Program-made: the position numbers and the translations under genes
From: Bombardia bombarda
Lineage: Eukaryota; Ascomycota; Sordariomycetes; Sordariales; Lasiosphaeriaceae
NCBI GenBank assembly: GCA_030512295.1
Contig: JAULSR010000002.1
Location: 4,092,001 to 4,156,000, forward strand
Length of the DNA stretch: 64,000 bases
Direction: 5' to 3'
Part shown: positions 1 through 13,791 of the stretch, piece by piece
Layout of the letters: each line of letters starts with the position of its first letter
Numbering within the stretch: the first letter of the stretch is position 1
The notes under the pieces: model-generated
What the model saw: the letters and a program-made list of their open reading frames with translations, nothing else
The model's database searches: none
What the model was told of the DNA's origin: nothing

Positions 1-3000
1 CGCCTCATTGTGCTTTGCCGATAGCATATCAGATGATAACGTGGTGTTAACGACTACCTCGTTCGAAGAGCTGAACAAGACTGCTAATAGAATTGCGAGG
101 TACCTCCAAGAGCGTGGGGCTCACGAAGGAGGCGTCGTTGCAATTGTTATGGAAAAGTCGACTCTTCTTTATGCTGGTATATTGGCAATTTTGAAGGTTG
201 GCTGTGCATATCTGCCTTTACTGCCAACAACCCCGATTGCTCGAGTAGATACTATATTCCGCCACGCCGAAGTCAAGATTTGCCTCGTCGATACGACCAC
301 AGAGGCCGTCTTTGGGAGACAACTACCATGTGAAATGGTGGATCTGCAGTTACTCAAGTTGCAGAACTATTCGGATTCAAACTTGGGTGTTAGCCCAAAC
401 CCATCCCGGCCCTCCTACGTCATTTATACTTCTGGGAGCACTGGTATCCCAAAGGGTGTTTGTGTGACGCAGCTCAACATCATGAGCAATCTCGACGTGC
501 TGTCACGGATTTACCAGGTGAAGGAAGACTCAAGGCTGCTTCAATCCTGCTCCCAGGCTTTTGATGTTTCGGTTTCCGAGATATTCTTTGCATGGACCCA
601 GGGAATATGTCTTTGCTCAGCGACAAACGACACGCTCTTTGAAGACCTCGAGAGATCGATCCGCAAGCTCAATGTCACTCATCTCAGTATGACGCCCACC
701 GTGGCATCTCTTGTGGATCCAACAAGAGTCCCTGGAATCGAGTTTCTTGTCACTTCAGGAGAAGCTATGACCGAGAGCGTTGCCCGAAAGTGGAATAACC
801 AGCTTTACCAGGGCTACGGACCGTCAGAGACGACTAACATCTGTAGCGTCAAGAAGATGGGTCCCGATCAAATCATTCAGCACCTCGGCTGGTCCTTTGA
901 GAATACATCGACGTTTGTGTTATTCAGGGACAGTACCGATGTGGTGCCGCTGGGTTGCTTTGGCGAGCTGTGTTTTGGTGGAGACCAGGTTGCTCAGGGG
1001 TATCTCAACATGCCGGAGCTAACCGCGTCCAAGTTCATCAACCACCCCGCTTATGGTCGGCTTTATCGCTCAGGGGATGTTGGCCGAATGCTGCCCGATG
1101 GATCGATGGTCATCATCGGTCGGATGGATGATCAAATTAAGCTCCGAGGACAGAGAATTGAGCTGGATGAGATCAACTCCACCATTAGGCAGTCGAACGA
1201 GGTTGTTGACTGCGCTACCTTGTTTTTGAGACCCGATGGACCATCATCTGGTGAGGGTCAGATATGCGCCTTTGTGGTGCCCAAGATTGGAGAGAGCAGT
1301 CACTTCCAGTCACTGGAGATAGGGGATGGCTTGAAACAGGAGATTCAGACGCTCTTTCGGTTGATGGCTTCGAAGGTCCCGGCTTACATGGTGCCATCAT
1401 ACATCATTCCTATTTCGGTACTGCCGACTACTGCTTCTGGAAAACTTGACCGGCGAAGGCTTGGCGAGACTGTCAAGCAGCTTGAACAAGACTACCTCGC
1501 ATTGGCAAGTCCTTCTGTCGAGAGCCACCAGGGTTATGGCGATTGCTCAGACCTCGAATGGGAGATTGTTGAGATTGTCTCAAATGTCTTTAATGTCGGC
1601 AGAGGGACTGTGCGGACATGGACACCTCTGACTACACTTGGACTCGACTCAATCTCTGCCATTGGGTTATCAAAGATGTTGCAGGTCAAGTTTGGCAAGC
1701 GGCTACCAATATCCAAGATCCTCCAGAACGCGAGCGTAGCGAGACTGGCCCAGGCACTGGATGACATACCTTCTTCTACTGCAACTTTGGTGGTGGAGCA
1801 AGTGGATATGAATCAGTTCTTCCCAAGAGAAATGATCGATGCCATAACCAAGAGGTTTATACAACACGACAGAGAGGTCGAAAGGATCCTTCCATGCACG
1901 CCGCTTCAAGAGGCCATGCTGGCCGCGTCAGACTCCAAGGGAAAATATTTGAACAAAATGCTATTCAAGATCAATGGAGATCTTGGGAGAATGAAGGAGG
2001 CATGGATGAAGATGTGTGAGCGCCATGGCATCTTGAGGACTTCTTTTGTGTCGACAGAAGATGCGGAGAGGCCGATTGTTCAAGTCGTGCTGAAGCCCCA
2101 GAAGGCCGACTCAAAAAGGTGGCAAGAGGGTTGGCTTTCCTTTGAAGCCGCAGCGGCAGTGAGCGGGGAAGCCGTACAGTCGGTTGATGGTATGCTTGCC
2201 ACCAAAGATGCCTCAATAGCTTCTCAGGCGCTCAGCAGCAACAGTACATCTCTCGCGGCCTCCGTTGTTGATATCGAGTCAAGATTCACGTCCACAGAAT
2301 ACACGAACTCCACTGAGGATAATATATCGCAGCATGCATCCCGGACAAACTCAGTCGATGATGTCGCATCGAACTATACCTCGTTAGGGTCTACGGGGGA
2401 TTGTATGACCAATGATGCCTGTCAAATAATAGACATCGAAGAGTGTATATCACAACACGCGTCAACATTAGCTAACGCGATCGACGCAATGGAGCCCGTT
2501 GTCTCGTTTGCTACAATTACACAAGGCAATGCGACTTACCTTTCATTTATTTGCCACCACGCCTTATATGACGGCGTAGCTATTGAACGCCTGTTATTTG
2601 AAGTCGAGCAAGTTCTGTCTGGCGGAACCCTTCCCCCAGCACCCATTCACGACTTGTTCTTGAAAGAGACATCGTTACCAGCACCATCAAGAGATGCATT
2701 CTGGCTCGAGCACCTTGCCGGCCATGAACAAAAGCTGGTTACTACACATTTCAAGTTCGAAAACTCGAGTCCTTTGTCATCCATAATATCCCGTAACATC
2801 GATTTGCCTCTTTCTCACATTCACGATAAGACTAAACACCTTGGCGTTTCGCTTTTGTCGTTCACACAGTCCGCTTGGGCCGTTACTCTTTCGTGTCTGC
2901 TCAGGACCAGCGATGTCTGCTTTGGAAACGTCGTCAGTGGGCGTTCCGTGCTGGTTGATCACATTGACGAGTTGGTGGCGCCGTGCTTTAATACAATCCC

Positions 3001-6000
3001 AACACGGATGGATATGCGCGATTTGACAACGAACATGGATTTGATGAAGAAGTTCCAGGAACTAAATCCTAGATTATTGCAGCACCAGTTTACTCCTCTT
3101 CGGCGCATTCGAACTTTGGTTTCGAAACAGTCCAAGAATGATGGACGTTTGCTTTTTGATACACTTTTATTGCTGCAACGGCCACCGAGAGAGTTGGATG
3201 GCGCAATTTGGGGCTTGGAGAGAGATGAAGGGGAGATGGATGTGAGTCTTGTTTTCTACTCTGTGACCAATAACTATTGGCGTGCAGGCCATGCTGACGA
3301 TCTCAGGTCCCGATTGTTTGCGAAGTTATACCCAATACCCAATCAGACTTGCTTGTCGTTAATTTGCATTTAGAGCCGTGAGTGTGATCTCGATAGTGTT
3401 TGAGTGGCTTGTGTTGACTTGATTGACAGGCAACGATTCTCGCAAGAGATGGCCAAGACCATTTTGGATTTATTCTTTCATGCGCTGCGTTCTTGCTTAC
3501 AATACCCCGCTTCGCATTTTGATCTTTTTGATGTCCTTCCCGAATATTTAATAGCGGAGCTCACAAAGCTCCCGTTCGACAATACAAGCCAGCTAATAAA
3601 TGAAACCTCTCATGCGAACGAAGTCAACGGAGACTGGACCACAACCGAGTCTCTCATTTCTGCCACCCTGTCTAAGCTGTCGTCATCCAACCCCCAACAT
3701 GTACGACGGCAAACAACGATTTATCAGCTGGGATTGGACAGCATCAGTGCTGTGCAGATAGCGTCGATGCTCCGAAAGCAAGGCTTCCAGGTTTCAGCAA
3801 GCGATGTCATCGACCATCCGACTTGTGCAGCGCTTGCTCGGCATTTGGACGCCCATGTCGCAAGTTCTGACCCGGTGGATGCACCATACGACACTGCTAA
3901 TTTCCGGGCGAATGTTCAAGATCAGCTTGAGCATTACGGTATTTCATCCGCCCTCATACAAGACATAATGCCATGCACCCCACTTCAAGCTGGCATGATG
4001 ACACAGTTCATTCAATCTGGGGGGCATGACTATTTCAACTATCTCGACTTCCAAATCCACGACAGTGTGGACATGAATATCTTGGCCAATGCCTGGCGTG
4101 TACTTTATGAAACACAACCGATCCTGCGTACGCGATTTGTGGCAGTGGATCACGACAACTGTGCATATGCAACCGTGCAAGTTTACGCCGATGCCAACCC
4201 CACCCCCTTGGCCAAATATACCAAAGAAGCAAGCCAGAACTTTCTGATCGACAAATGGCGACTTGATGTTGCCCGGAATGCAATAGTAACAACAACAACA
4301 ACAACAACAACAGCAAAAACTCAGGGGGCGCTTTGGAGCGTTGCCATTGTCGAGACCGACAGAGGAATCATGATGCATCTTGCTATTCATCATTGCTTGT
4401 ACGATGCCCATTCACTTCAACTTCTCCTGGGATACCTCGTAAAAGCTACGAGGGGGAAGGTGATTCCTCCACCACCCGCAACAAGTATGGTTGTGGCAGA
4501 TATTCTGGGTCAGATTTCAAGATCAACCACAAAGCCAGAGGAATTTTGGACAAAGCAAGCTTCCAGTGCTGTCATAAACGGGTTTCCAGTCATGACCCCG
4601 TTGAGAGAAACGCCGCGAAAGATCTTGGTGCGGTCGATTATGAGCAGTTTGCCCCTCAGAACACTCGAGGAAGCCGTGTCAATGTCTGGGTACCCTTTAC
4701 AAGTTGTCCTCCAGTCAGCTTGGGCCCGCGTGCTGTCTTCTTACCTCGGAGAGCCGTCCGTCGTCTTTGGTGTGGTGCTCTCAGGCCGAAACACAGAGGT
4801 TACACAGGCTGCAGTGTTCCCATGTATCACAACACTCCCAGTTGTGTCGACCAACACGTCCTCTAATCGGGATCTGTTGAAGCACATGCTCAGATATAAC
4901 ACGGAGCTCTATAAACAACAGCACCAGCCCCTCGCACGCATACAGCAATGGATGGGATATCCCAACAGCAGACTGTTCGACACGTTGCTTGTCTACCAGA
5001 AGCTTGATATTGACATATCCGAGACAAGACCATGGACTGTAATTAACGACCAGGCCACTGTCGACTATCCTGTGTCTATTGAGATTGAGCCACAGGGAGG
5101 GGATGAGCTGAAGTATCAGATCACATTCTTTGGAGATGTTTTGCCCTCAGAGCAAGCCGATCTCCTGCTCGAGCAATTTGATGCCATGGTCCGCACCTTG
5201 GCCCTTGAACCAGAGGGAAATGAAGAAAATCTGTTTGGGTTGTGCCCAGAGCTCTTTTCTGTCTTGCCGGCTGAGAAACCAGAACTTCAACCGCCCAGCA
5301 TAATTTCAGGCCTCCCGATTGAAGATAATGAATCAGAGTCTTCGGTCGGGTTTCTTCACCAGTTTGTGGAGTCACAGGCTCTCAAGACCCCGGATAAAAC
5401 AGCACTTTACTTCGCGGATGGATTTGATGGTACTGTTCCTGTTGGACGCGAATGGACATATGAACAGCTGGACCAGAACGGCAATCGAGTGGCGCAGATG
5501 CTTGTCTCTCATACTCACGTGGGAGATATTGTTGCGATCTACTTTGAAAAGTGTCCTGAAGCTTTCTTCTCCATTCTGGGTGTTCTCAAAGCTGGCTGCT
5601 CGTTTGTTGCCCTTGATCCTGGTGCGCCATCAGCAAGAAACGAGTTCATTTTGTCCGACTCTGGCGCAGCGCTACTACTCACGTCTGAAGATAAGGCGCA
5701 AGATCTCAGCTTTCGTGCTCCTGTTCTAGTTTTGACTATCAATGAGAGTTTGTTAGCATCTCAATCATCTGCGCCTCCGGCGACAAGCAGACCTCTTGAA
5801 CAGAGCGACGTTTGCTACTGTCTCTACACATCGGGCACGACGGGGACACCGAAAGGGTGTGAGATTACGCACGATAATGCAGTGCAATGTATGCTAGCTT
5901 TCCAGAACATCTTTGAGGGCCACTGGGCTGCAGATTCACGATGGCTGCAGTTCGCGTCTCTGCACTTTGATGTGTCAGTGCTGGAGCAATACTGGAGCTG

Positions 6001-9000
6001 GTCGGTCGGCATTACCCTGGTCGCAGCACCTCGCGACCTCATTCTGGAGGACCTTGCTGGCACAATCTCACGGCTTGAGATCACCCACATCGACCTCACG
6101 CCAAGTCTTGCGCGACTCATCCATCCAGATGATGTGCCTAGTCTCTGCAAGGGCGTGTTCATCACTGGTGGTGAATCACTGAAGCAGGAGATTCTGGATG
6201 TTTGGGGCTCCAAGGCCGTTATCTACAACTTTTATGGCCCGACCGAGGCAACAATCGGAGTCACTGTCTATCCTAGAGTGCCACAGAATGGCAGAGCGTC
6301 CAATATCGGCAAGCAGTTCATAAATGTTGGATCATATGTCTTGAAGCCAGGCACAGACGAGCCCGTCCTGCGGGGAGCTGTCGGCGAGCTATGTGTTTCT
6401 GGGAAGCTTGTCGGCAAAGGATACCTTAAGCGTGACGAGCTCACAGCGGAGAGGTTTCCCATTTTGCCGCAGTTTGGAGAACGGGTCTACCGGACTGGTG
6501 ACTTGGTACGCCTTTTGCACGATGGATGCTTTGACTTTTTAGGAAGAGCAGATGATCAAGTGAAGCTGCGCGGACAGCGTCTGGAAATTGGAGAGATCAA
6601 TCATGCAATCAAGATAGGTGTGAAGGACATCAAGGACGTGGCGACGATCGTGGTACGCAGCGAGAAGCAACACAAAGACTTCCTCGTCTCATTCATCGTG
6701 ACAGAGAAACGGAAAGATGCGACCAGACAAGAGTTAAAGATTATCGAGGGCCATGATAGCACAGTCTTGTGCCAACAAGTACGAGTCGCATGTCGCTCAA
6801 AACTTCCTGGCTACATGGTTCCGACCTACGTTTTCCGGCTGCCTTTCATTCCCCTCTCACCAAACAATAAAGCTGAGATTAAGCACCTCAGAAAGCTGTT
6901 CACGTTAGTCTCTCAAGACCAGCTAGTGTCATCGCATTCTCCAGACGAAGCATCTGGAAATGAACCAACAGAGATGGAGAAGAAAATCATCGACGTTCTT
7001 GGCACCATTCAGTTCATTGATGCTGGCACCAGTGCATCATCCAACATTTTTGAGCTTGGAATAGACTCCATCTCCGTTCTTCGCTTCTCACAAGCTCTAA
7101 AGAGGGAGGGTATTCATCAGTCAAACCCAGCTGTGATAATGCGACATCCCGTGGTCAGCGACTTGGCACAAGCTCTGGAATCACAAAGAACATCAACGTC
7201 TGCTGCGTCAGCATGGGCGGCGAGACAGACTATCCAGGCATGCGGTCACAGACACAGATCGTACGTCTGCAGGGAGCTTGGGGTCTTGGCAGATCAGATC
7301 GAGTACATCGCGCCATGTTCGCCGCTACAGCAAGGCATGATTTCAAGATCAGCGGTGGAGAGCGCCTATTTCAACACTTTCAGATTTAAGCTGGCTAATG
7401 ATGCCGATACCAAGCTGTTAAAACAGGCCTGGCAGAGAGTGGTAGATGCATTTGCTGTTTTGAGAACGGTCTTTGTGGGCACTACTGATGGGTTTGTTCA
7501 AGTTTCGATGAAGAAGCTGGAGTTGCCTTGGATGGAAGTGAAAACCGGTCGCCAATTGGAGCCAGAGGCTCAAACTTTGGAAGATTTGCTTCAAGAGAAG
7601 CGGAGTGCTTGGATCGCGAAGAATGAAGAGAATTTGAAGCAACCATTGGAGATTATTATGGTGGTAGAAGACAAAGGGAGCTCTGTCGAACACCTACTCG
7701 TTCTCCAGATCTTTCATGGCTTGTACGATGCCAACAGTTTTGATCTGATCACGACTAGGGTGGCAGAAGAGTACCAAGGTCTTGTGGGCGCCCATTCTGG
7801 CGAAGGCTTGACGCCGCAAGATAGTTTTCTTGTCGACCAACATCCAAGCACGAGTAGTGGTCCGACCTTTTTAGACGCGCTCTGCCACGGCCCTTTGCAG
7901 GCCTTTAGTGTTTCCAAGCCCTTTTGGGTCGATCATCTTTCAACTGCGACATTTGAGCCAATTGCAATCTCTCATGCAGAAACCCAGCACAACGTATCGT
8001 CTTGTGAAGGTGTCGTGAACTTCAAGGCCCTGGAAACGGTTCGAACGACGCTTGGAGTCACTCATCAGGCAATTATCCAAGCCGCATGGGTTTGGGTTCT
8101 TGCCAAGGAGTTCTCCGTGGACCCAACGATAGGAATGATCACTTCTGGACGAGCAATTGAACTCGATGGCGCCGAGAAGGTCGTTGGACCCCTCTTCAAT
8201 ACACTCCCATTCCATGCCAATATCAGATTGACGAAGGGCAAGGCGGGGCTGAACTGGGCTGCGTTGGTTCGTAAATGTCACGAATTCAACACCGCAGTGC
8301 TGGGATTTCAACATACACCCCTTCGAGAAATACAAAAGTGGTGTTCAAGCGGAAAGCAGTTGTTTGACATTTTATTCTCATTCCAGCGACAAGATGAAGT
8401 CAGAACATCACAGCACAAGCTCTGGGCCGAGATGCAATCGGTTACAAATGCAGACTATCCACTTGCTCTGGAAGCGACTCTAGCATCAGATAATCGCCTT
8501 ACGTTGCTTCTTGTCGGCAAGGGTGAGCTGCTTGCTAACACAACCTTGCAATCATTGATGGATGGGTTGCAGACCGCTTTTGTAGCTATGGAGGATTACC
8601 ATGACGGCTCCTTGCAGTCCTTGGATATGGACCATATTGGCACTGGTATCCTAGAGCAACTAGTGACTGAGGTTAATCTTACTACATGTGAGGGAGAAAG
8701 GAATCAACCTTTAGCTCAGACAAGCTTTACCTGGACAGAGAAAGCCACCATGATCCGAAACGAGATATCAGTTCTGGCAGAGGTGTCGATTGAGTCAGTG
8801 ACGGAGCTGTCAGTCCTCTTTGAGCTGGGTTTGGACAGTATCGACATGATCAAATTATCTGCGCGGCTCAAAGGACATGGTATCAAGATCAAGCCCAGCC
8901 AGCTGATGAAGGCACAGACGATTCCAGCAATTTTGGCAATCCACTATCAATGCGAGGAGTCGAATGGGCATGAGACAACCACCGGAGCCTCGAAAAATGA

Positions 9001-12000
9001 AGGAATTTCTGCTCAACTGATGAACCATATCGCTGACCTCGGAGTTGACGTTGGAGGTGTTGAGGCAGTGTTCCCCGCCACACCCCTCCAGGACTCAATG
9101 GTGGCGGAAATGCTTGACTCGGACTTTCAGCTCTATTTCAATCACGACGTGTTAGAGATTTCTCAAGAAGCTGATTTGGGAAGGCTGGAGGAGGCCTGGA
9201 AAACGGTAATTGCAGGGTTACCAATACTCCGGACACAATTCCTTGCTATCGACAGCGTTGAATTTGACTTCGCATATTGTCAGATTGTCGAGAGAACACC
9301 TGTAATCTGTGTGAAGCACGTGGAGCTTGGAGCTATGGATGACCTACATAGTATCATGGACACTGCGACAGACCGAGCCCGCAGAGGGGGCGGACATTCC
9401 GACCTTTTGCAGCTGACATTTGTCAACATCCGCGGTCAAAGATTTCTTGTCCTTTCCATTGCACATGCCCTGTACGATGGGCAGTCACTAGGCCTCATTC
9501 ACCAGGATGTTAGAGCTGCATATGCAGGGCGATACACGCCTCGTCAATTCTACGAGGCATACTTGGAGCAGATCATGGCATCGACAAGCCAAGATGGGTC
9601 AGAGTTCTGGTCTGAGTTTTTGGATGGAGCGAGTGCAACCATATTTCCGGAAAATAAACCGGCAAGGTCGGGTGAGATGGCCGGCACCGTCTTTCGGGCC
9701 GAGGGGATTTCTTCGCTGGCTGCGTCAGATGTCAGGACTTTCTGTAAAAGCCACGCTATCACGTTGCAAGCGCTGGGCCAGGCATGCTGGGCGGCTTTGC
9801 TCGCTACCAGAACGAAATCTCTTGACGTCACGTTTGGCGTCGTCCTTTCAGGCCGGGATTCCGACTATGCTGAGGCTTTGGCCTTCCCCACCATGAACTC
9901 GGTTGCTGTTCGGAGCGTGCTTCACGGCACGGTGTCGTCTTGGCTGCGATATATGCAGGATAATATTACGAATATCGCTTCGTTTCAGCATTTTCCACTT
10001 CGAAAGGCTCAAACGTTGGTCAGAGGTTCTGGCTCAAATGCAAATGGAGCCTTGTTCAACACGCTGTTTATTCAGCAAAGGGTGCTCGGGACCTCGGGTG
10101 AGGAGGACCGCGATGCTCTCGTCAAGTCGATCTCTGGGGCATCGGCGGTAGAGTACCCTGTCTGTGTGGAGATGGAAGTTTCAGAGAGGAACCTTGTTTG
10201 GAGAACAGCATGTGATGCAAAGTGTGTTTCCCGAGAAGAGACTACCGTGCTCCTGCATCAGCTCGATGTTGTCCTGGGCCACTTTCTCAGCTCGCCAGAG
10301 ACAGATGTTCTCTCCTTCTCTGGCCAGAACATCTCCATTTGCGGATTGCCATCATTCTCGCCAGCATCGGCAGACACAACAGCGGACGTGGCTGTGGATG
10401 GAGTGACGGACGCGACAAGTACCATATGGTCCCCCGACGAGGACACAATTCGGTCTGTGCTTGCCAAAGTGTCAGGAGTGCCTCTGACGTCAATATTAAA
10501 AAGCCACAATATTTTTCACTTGGGCCTGGACTCGATCAGCGCCATAAAAGCAAGCTCCCTGCTCCGCAAAAGCGGGTTGACCATTGGGTTTAGAGATCTA
10601 CTGAAAGCAAAGTCCATCAGCGACATGGCCGCCATTTCTCAGTCTCTGGGGGCCGCTGAGCACTCAGAGCAGTTGGGAGATGGGCTAAAGAATCGCGACA
10701 TCGAGATTACCGAGATAAGTGTTGATCTAATCCCGGACGAATCGACGCGGAGAGACATCGCACACCTAATGGAGGAAGCTGGCATCGACGAGGCCGTGGT
10801 GGAGGAGGTCCTTCCAGCTACGCCCATGCAAGTTCACATGCTCTCGGTCTGGCAAAACACAAACGGCGAAGTGTTCCAGCCCGAGTTCAGATACACGCTA
10901 ACCGGGAACATCGCCATGGCTGCGATAAGGGTGGCGTGGAACAAGCTGGTCGCCGAGACAGCTATTCTGAGAACCATCTTCGTCTCGATGGGGGCAGAAG
11001 GGGTTCCGATCTGGCAGATTGTTGTCAATCCCAATGCACTTCGTCAGGAATTGGCCACGGCGCAGCTCTGGACCAGCGGCCCGGCAGAGACATTATCGCA
11101 GCCATTCAATTCGCTCAAAGTGCGACATCTCGGCGGCGGTGGCAAGTGGTCACTTAATCTCAAGATACACCACGCGCTGTATGATGCCGTCAGTCTCCCG
11201 TCTCTGATGAGGCGTTTTGTCACCCTCTGCTCGATCTCGAGCTCGACCCGTCCGGATGCATATGGAGCATTACACATAGAAGAGTTATATACCAGCGAAA
11301 GATTGTTGAGCACAACCATACGCGATCAAGGCTCCGACAAGGAATCTGCAAGGCAGCAGTTTTGGACTGAATATCTCGCTGGAGTGACGTCAACACCTCT
11401 GTCGCTTGCTGCTACTGACGACTCCCAACAGCAGCAGCAGGGCGACGAGCCAGATGTTCGGGTTTCTCATCTTGAGCGTCCAGCTGTCCCGGATATCAGG
11501 TTCGCAAGAAGTGTCAGTGTGCAGATTGGGGTTAGCATCCAATCTCTGTTCTTTGCTGCGTATGCAAAGTTCTTGGCGTCCACTGGGGCAAAGGAAACGG
11601 TGCAGAGCGTCGTCTTTGGTGTCTATCTTGCCAACAGGGGCCTGGACATAGGGGGAGGCTTGTCACTGCCGTATCCGACGCTGCGGCTCTTACCGCTCAG
11701 GGTTGACGTTGGTGATGGGAAGGAAATATTAGAGATTGCCCTGAACATTCAGTTGGATCTGCACAAGATCTCGACGCCCGGGCTCGTCGATGTAGGGCTG
11801 TGGGAGATCAAGCAGTGGACGGGCGTGGTGGTGGACTCATTTGTCAACTTTTTGAGTGTGCCTTTACTGGACGATGAAGAGATTTGGGCGGAGGACGAGG
11901 ATGGAAATGAGATCACATTGGAGGAAACGATGGGAGAGGTCGAGCACAATGTGCAGCACATTGAACATGTGTATTCCAAAGAGTTGGCGAGAAATCCGGT

Positions 12001-12257
12001 CAGGGATGCTTACCCGGTATGTTGCCGCTAACCTCACCCCAAAGAGTTTGCCTTGACACTGGAGATATTAAGCTGACTTTTATGATTCTTTCTCCCAGGG
12101 CGCGGTTGACATTGAGGCCTCTATCGAGGATGGGGCACTGACAATTGGAGTGTTTGGGCCGAGTGGAAAACTGGGAGACCATGGGACAAGGCAGATTATT
12201 TCTTACATTTCAGGGGCTTTGAAGCCCGATTATCATGGTTGGACTAACAACCCGTAG
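1..12257 (+). CDS. Nonribosomal peptide synthetase, ferrichrome-siderophore type (5' truncated by window)
   Basis: Open from base 2 at the window edge, so the N-terminus is missing. Visible domain order is A(2-1460) T(1550-1770) C(1860-3600) T(3640-3850) C(3930-5250) A(5350-6900) T(6970-7180) C(7300-8640) T(8740-8940) C(9000-10350) T(10430-10640) C(10740-12257). Both A domains carry A3 (YTSGSTGIPKG, YTSGTTGTPKG), A5 (GYGPSET, FYGPTEA), A7, A8 and a C-terminal Lys. Every T domain has the phosphopantetheine Ser in LG(L/I)DSI. Exons join at introns 3242-3306, 3378-3429 and 12017-12098; each splice restores a continuous C-domain sequence. The interior T-C pair, terminal T-C-T-C tail and absence of a thioesterase are as recalled for the SidC/Sib1 ferrichrome synthetase family, which assembles N5-acyl-hydroxyornithine and small amino acids iteratively. 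No obvious siderophore tailoring gene lies beside it here. The family call is firm; the product (ferricrocin, malonichrome or other) is inference. Confidence 0.9.
3242..3306 (+). other. Intron 1 of the NRPS gene within the window
   Basis: GTGAGT donor and CTCAG acceptor. Splicing joins ...GEMD to VPIVCEV, restoring the usual end of a condensation domain. The unspliced frame runs on to a stop at 3371-3373, so the intron is needed to make one protein. Confidence 0.85.
4285..4316 (+). repeat. ACA trinucleotide run inside the NRPS coding sequence
   Basis: About nine ACA-type triplets encode a poly-threonine stretch in the second visible C domain, between the catalytic regions. It is in frame and likely length-polymorphic without breaking the protein. 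Confidence 0.8.
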
Positions 12258-12759
12258 GGAAGGATATTGGTTAAGTTGGCTAACTATTTTGTATCTATTT
12301 TTGTTTCTTCCCTTTCACAATCGTAAATCTTTTTAGTCGTTAATTCTCTCGAATTATGCCTGTTATCATCGACCGGTCAATCAAATGCTTTACCTCGACT
12401 GTCTATCAACTGATGACTCATGTTAGACTACACGATAGAACGGGGCACAAGTTGGCGATTTCCATCCGCATCGGGACAGACAGGCATCGTAGCTCCAAGC
12501 TATCGAGGCACGCCAAGGTCTGCTGCCCTAGCAGCCAATCAACCCCGGTAAGTCTCGAAGGAAAGAGACGATAAAACCTGGAAAAGGCCAAACCTCGGCA
12601 GTAGCGGACAAGATTCGAGCACCATGGATCGGTAGATCGGTAGACCATGAGTCGAGTGCAGGTCTCCGCTGTGTCGGACACGAACCAGGAGCTTTTGCTG
12701 TTGCCCAAATATTTGAGCCCCTTATCACCAAAATAACACACCTTAGCCAGCAAAGACAA
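12258..12759. promoter_or_regulatory. Intergenic: NRPS 3' end and promoter of the alpha/beta hydrolase gene
   Basis: No gene is supported here. It holds the 3' untranslated end of the NRPS (T-rich near 12285-12340) and the upstream region of the hydrolase gene starting at 12760. Short open frames on the minus strand have no recognisable content. Confidence 0.5.
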
Positions 12760-13715
12760 ATGGCAGCCAAAACCACCATCAAGGTCCCCCACCTCGGGGG
12801 CATCACAGCAGGCTATCGGGTATCTGGAAGCGGCATCGACACGGGCAAGCCAACAGTTGTGCTGATCAACTCCATGTGCACAACGTCGTCGTTGTATGAG
12901 ACGCAGTTTGCCAGCAAGACGCTCACCGACAAGGTCAACCTCCTCGCGATTGAGCCCCTCGGTCATGGTGCCACCAGCTGCCCGACCGACCACTTTACCT
13001 ATTGGGACACGGCCATCATGGCGCTGCAGGTGATGGAGGCGCTTGGAGTTGACAAGGCCTTTGCGCTTGGAACGAGCCAGGGCGGCTGGATGGTGGTGCG
13101 CATGGCGCTGCTCGCGCCCGAGAAGGTATAAAAAGTCGATACTGATTTTCTTAATGAACTATGCTGATGATGTGTTCAATGTTCTAGATCCTGGGACTTC
13201 TCCCCCTTGGCACGTCCATGGACTACGAATCGTCGGATTCGCGCGCCAAGGGCTGCTGGGATCCAAAGACTCAACTCACCCCCTTCCTCGCCGGGTGGAC
13301 CAGTGCAGTGCCCACACCCGATTTTGTCGTTGAGGAGGTGTGGCGTGGCATGGTTGCCTCTCTCGGGTTTGGGGGTGGTGTGTTGTCTGAGATGATTGCG
13401 TTTTGGGATCAGACGGTCGAGGACGTCTACACGGGCGACGAGGGCCGCCGCAAGGTGCGCATGGCCCTGATTTGCCTGTTGGAGCGCGACGGACTGCTGT
13501 TGCGGCTGGGCGATATCAGGTGCCCTGTTTACTGGCTGCAGGGTAACGAGGATCCCGTGTTTGCGACGACGGTGCAGAAGGAGCAGATTCTGCTGTTTAC
13601 CTCGTCAGTCGAGGCGACATTGACCTTTGTCGAGGGCGGTGGCCATTACCTGAACGCCACCAGCCCCCAAGAGACTGAGGAGGCAGTGTTGAAGATGGTG
13701 GGTAAATATGCTTGA
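12760..13715 (+). CDS. Alpha/beta-fold hydrolase, enol-lactonase (PcaD)-like
   Basis: Two exons, 12760-13125 and 13188-13715, with a 62 bp intron (gtataa..ctag); 297 aa. The nucleophile elbow is GTSQGGW (Ser about residue 109), the acid is probably the Asp in GNEDPVF and the base the His in GGGHYLN near the C-terminus, so the triad is complete. The fold family includes 3-oxoadipate enol-lactonases and other small ester/lactone hydrolases. There is no signal peptide, so it is probably cytosolic. It is the first gene of a cluster with a CMD protein, two lactonase-fold enzymes and dehydrogenases, which suggests opening of an ester or lactone in a degradation route. Substrate unknown; family confident, pathway inferred. 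Confidence 0.85.
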
Positions 13716-13791
13716 ATAGTGGTGTAGAGATAATATATGGGATCAAATTTGTGTGACCCGGGGACCTTTTTACTGAAAAACATCAACACAC

